Of a stretch of DNA of 64,000 nucleotides, positions 62,334-64,000 are shown piece by piece (position 1 is the first letter of the stretch; every line of letters starts with the position of its first letter). A program made the translations under genes and the position numbers. This DNA comes from Providencia rettgeri. Lineage in GTDB: Bacteria > Pseudomonadota > Gammaproteobacteria > Enterobacterales > Enterobacteriaceae. Under the pieces are notes generated by a model. The model made no database searches. It was not told the origin of the DNA and saw only the letters and a program-made list of their open reading frames with translations. The stretch spans positions 2,976,001 through 3,040,000 of the forward strand of contig NZ_CP163512.1 in assembly GCF_041075285.1 (NCBI RefSeq), read 5' to 3'.

Positions 62334-64000
62334 GTGAATATTCGAACATCGTCAGGGAAACGCACTGCTATGCAGTTAGAAAATGGTGATAATGAAATTG
62401 TCATTCAATTCCGTAATGTCACTAAGTCTTACTCCTCAAAATTGAAAACGGAGCAAAAGCTAGCGGTAAATCACGTTAGTTTAAATGTCTATCGAGGGGA
62501 GATTCTATGTTTAATGGGCACATCTGGCAGCGGAAAATCTACTCTGCTACGTCATATTAATCGATTAATTGATTCAAGCAGTGGCGAGGTTTTTATTGAA
62601 GGTCAAGATATCAGCCTACTAAACCAAAAATCGTTACGTAAATTACGTTCAAAACGTATTGGCATGGTTTTTCAGCACTTTGGATTATTGCCTCATAGAA
62701 CAGTGATTGAAAATGTGGCTTTTCCCCTTGAGCTAGAAGGCAAACCTGAAGCGGTTCGCCTTGCGGCTGCTCGAGAACAACTTAAAGCTGTCGGCTTAGA
62801 AGGTTGGGATAATCACTACCCACATGAGCTCTCGGGTGGCATGCAACAGCGGGTGGGCTTTGCTCGCGCCCTTATCACTCAACCTGAAATTCTATTAATG
62901 GATGAACCTTTTAGTGCCCTTGACCCAACGATCCGCAGAGGCTTGCAGCATCACATTTTGAAACTAGTGCGTGAAAGAGGGATTACGACATTATTTGTCA
63001 CTCACGATCCCAGTGAAGCACTACGCTTAGCCGATAGAATAGCAGTAATGCGCCATGGTGAGATAATTCAAGTCGCAAGCCCAACTGAACTTCTTGAAAA
63101 CCCAGTAGATGATGAAATTGCTGAGTTTTTTCAAGAGTACTCTTCATCTCCCGTTCGGATTGCTACTTTAGCTACTAATGCATCTGCTAGCGCCACAAAA
63201 ACTCCCCTATCTGACGTATCTAAAACGACTTTTGCTCGCTGGAAAATACTATTATTAGGCCCAGCTAGCCATGCTGAATATGGCAAGGGGGGATTATTTT
63301 GGCTAACGGCAGCAATTGAATTAGCCGCAATAAACCTAATCATACAAGGTTTGCCATCGAAAGTTGAATTATGGTTGACGGGATTCATTTTAATGATTGC
63401 TAGTCGCATATTTACATTATCCACAGTTCAGCATACTCGAAAAAAAACGCATTCAGGTTGGAAACTTCCATTATCTATGCTGTTATTTAGCCAGTTCTTG
63501 GTTATCTGGCGAGCCTTTTCCAATGACGCTGAAACACTTTTTTTTACCTTTCCAGCCAATAGACCGCTTTTCACTGAAACATCACAACTAATCGATAATA
63601 TTATTGATTGGTCACAAAGCACTTTTGAGAGTACTTTTGTCAGTATCATTGTCTTAGTCAGAACGGTTATTGAAAGTATTGAAATCACATTGAGCTGGTT
63701 GCCTTGGCCCGTCAGTGCCGCCGCATTAATTTTACTTTCATGGCGTGCCGCAGGATTAGGTCTAAGTCTATTAAGTCTCTTAGCTGTTATTTATATTGGT
63801 CTATTTGGCTTTTGGGATAGAACACTTTCCACACTCGCACTCGTTGGTTCCTCAGTTATTATTGTATTAATTCTGGGTATTCCACTCGGTATTTTAGTTG
63901 CTAAAAAATCCCTTGCTCGCAAAATATTGACCCCCTTACTTGATATTATGCAGACCTTACCAACCTTTGTGTATTTGATCCCAGCCGTCGCCTTTTTTTC
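62334..64000 (+). CDS. Fused ProV-ProW type ABC importer (3' partial)
   Basis: One uninterrupted frame of 555 codons from GTG 62334 (AAGGA seven bases before) to the window end. Residues about 20-270 are a ProV-like ATPase: Walker A GTSGSGKST, signature ELSGGMQQRVGFARAL, Walker B ILLMDEPFSALDP, switch LFVTHDPSEAL. The tandem CBS domains of ProV are replaced by a Ser/Thr/Ala-rich linker (about 270-300). A membrane part follows with several hydrophobic segments, reaching the ProW core LLDIMQTLPTFVYLIPAVAFF at the edge. Normally ProV and ProW are separate proteins. Substrate is probably glycine betaine, proline betaine or choline; a binding protein may lie downstream. Confidence 0.88.
   Translation, partial: MNIRTSSGKRTAMQLENGDNEIVIQFRNVTKSYSSKLKTEQKLAVNHVSLNVYRGEILCLMGTSGSGKSTLLRHINRLIDSSSGEVFIEGQDISLLNQKSLRKLRSKRIGMVFQHFGLLPHRTVIENVAFPLELEGKPEAVRLAAAREQLKAVGLEGWDNHYPHELSGGMQQRVGFARALITQPEILLMDEPFSALDPTIRRGLQHHILKLVRERGITTLFVTHDPSEALRLADRIAVMRHGEIIQVASPTELLENPVDDEIAEFFQEYSSSPVRIATLATNASASATKTPLSDVSKTTFARWKILLLGPASHAEYGKGGLFWLTAAIELAAINLIIQGLPSKVELWLTGFILMIASRIFTLSTVQHTRKKTHSGWKLPLSMLLFSQFLVIWRAFSNDAETLFFTFPANRPLFTETSQLIDNIIDWSQSTFESTFVSIIVLVRTVIESIEITLSWLPWPVSAAALILLSWRAAGLGLSLLSLLAVIYIGLFGFWDRTLSTLALVGSSVIIVLILGIPLGILVAKKSLARKILTPLLDIMQTLPTFVYLIPAVAFF

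Overview
The window looks like chromosomal DNA of a Providencia-type member of the Morganellaceae. The base composition is AT-rich. It carries a Proteus/Providencia/Morganella-type membrane L-amino acid deaminase, an MR/P-like fimbrial operon that ends in an MrpJ-type regulator gene, and enterobacterial-type dsdCXA, yghU, cdaR and dgoKA genes. The genus is inferred from these families, not from a marker gene. I see no rRNA, tRNA, CRISPR array, insertion sequence or prophage.

Layout. 0-1.2 kb: end of a split HipBST-type toxin-antitoxin locus (HipS-like piece plus HipT-like kinase). 1.4-6.7 kb: 2-ketogluconate operon kguE-kguK-kguT-kguD with a convergent PtxS-like LacI regulator. 6.7-10.6 kb: dsdC and divergent dsdX-dsdA for D-serine. 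11.6-13.6 kb: L-amino acid deaminase followed by an exported RidA-like protein. 13.9-15.3 kb: unknown membrane protein, then a dispersed palindromic repeat. 15.5-19.1 kb: siderophore ABC importer (minus strand). 19.5-27.5 kb: ten-gene MR/P-like fimbrial operon (minus strand). 28.7-35.1 kb: TetR regulator divergent from a cyclase / MFS / BKACE / atoB-atoD-atoA operon that should turn a beta-keto acid into acetyl-CoA. 35.2-43.6 kb (minus): hydroxyacid dehydrogenase, class I aldolase, zinc alcohol dehydrogenase, FGGY kinase, MFS, glycerate kinase, CdaR. 43.9-50.1 kb (minus): dgoK, dgoA, N-acyl-D-amino acid deacylase, RidA, sodium symporter and PLP deaminase, divergent from an IclR gene with three operator-like palindromes. 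51.4 kb: narL C-terminal gene remnant. 51.5-55.2 kb (minus): second MFS / glycerate kinase / CdaR block. 55.4-60.5 kb (minus): acyl-CoA ligase, CoA-transferase, short-chain dehydrogenase, thiolase. 60.9 kb: yghU. 62.3 kb to the end: a ProV-ProW fusion running off the window.

How it works together. Most of the window is peripheral catabolism: sugar acids, D- and L-amino acids, oxidised amino sugars and short acyl or keto acids, each with its own transporter and regulator. The two most interesting units are the 43.9-50.1 kb operon, whose enzymes fit an N-acetyl-hexosaminate (oxidised amino sugar) route to pyruvate and glyceraldehyde 3-phosphate, and the adjacent 35.2-43.6 kb operon, whose enzymes form a coherent route from an unknown sugar or sugar acid to glycerate. 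The cyclase-BKACE-AtoBDA operon is a third pathway with an unknown substrate.
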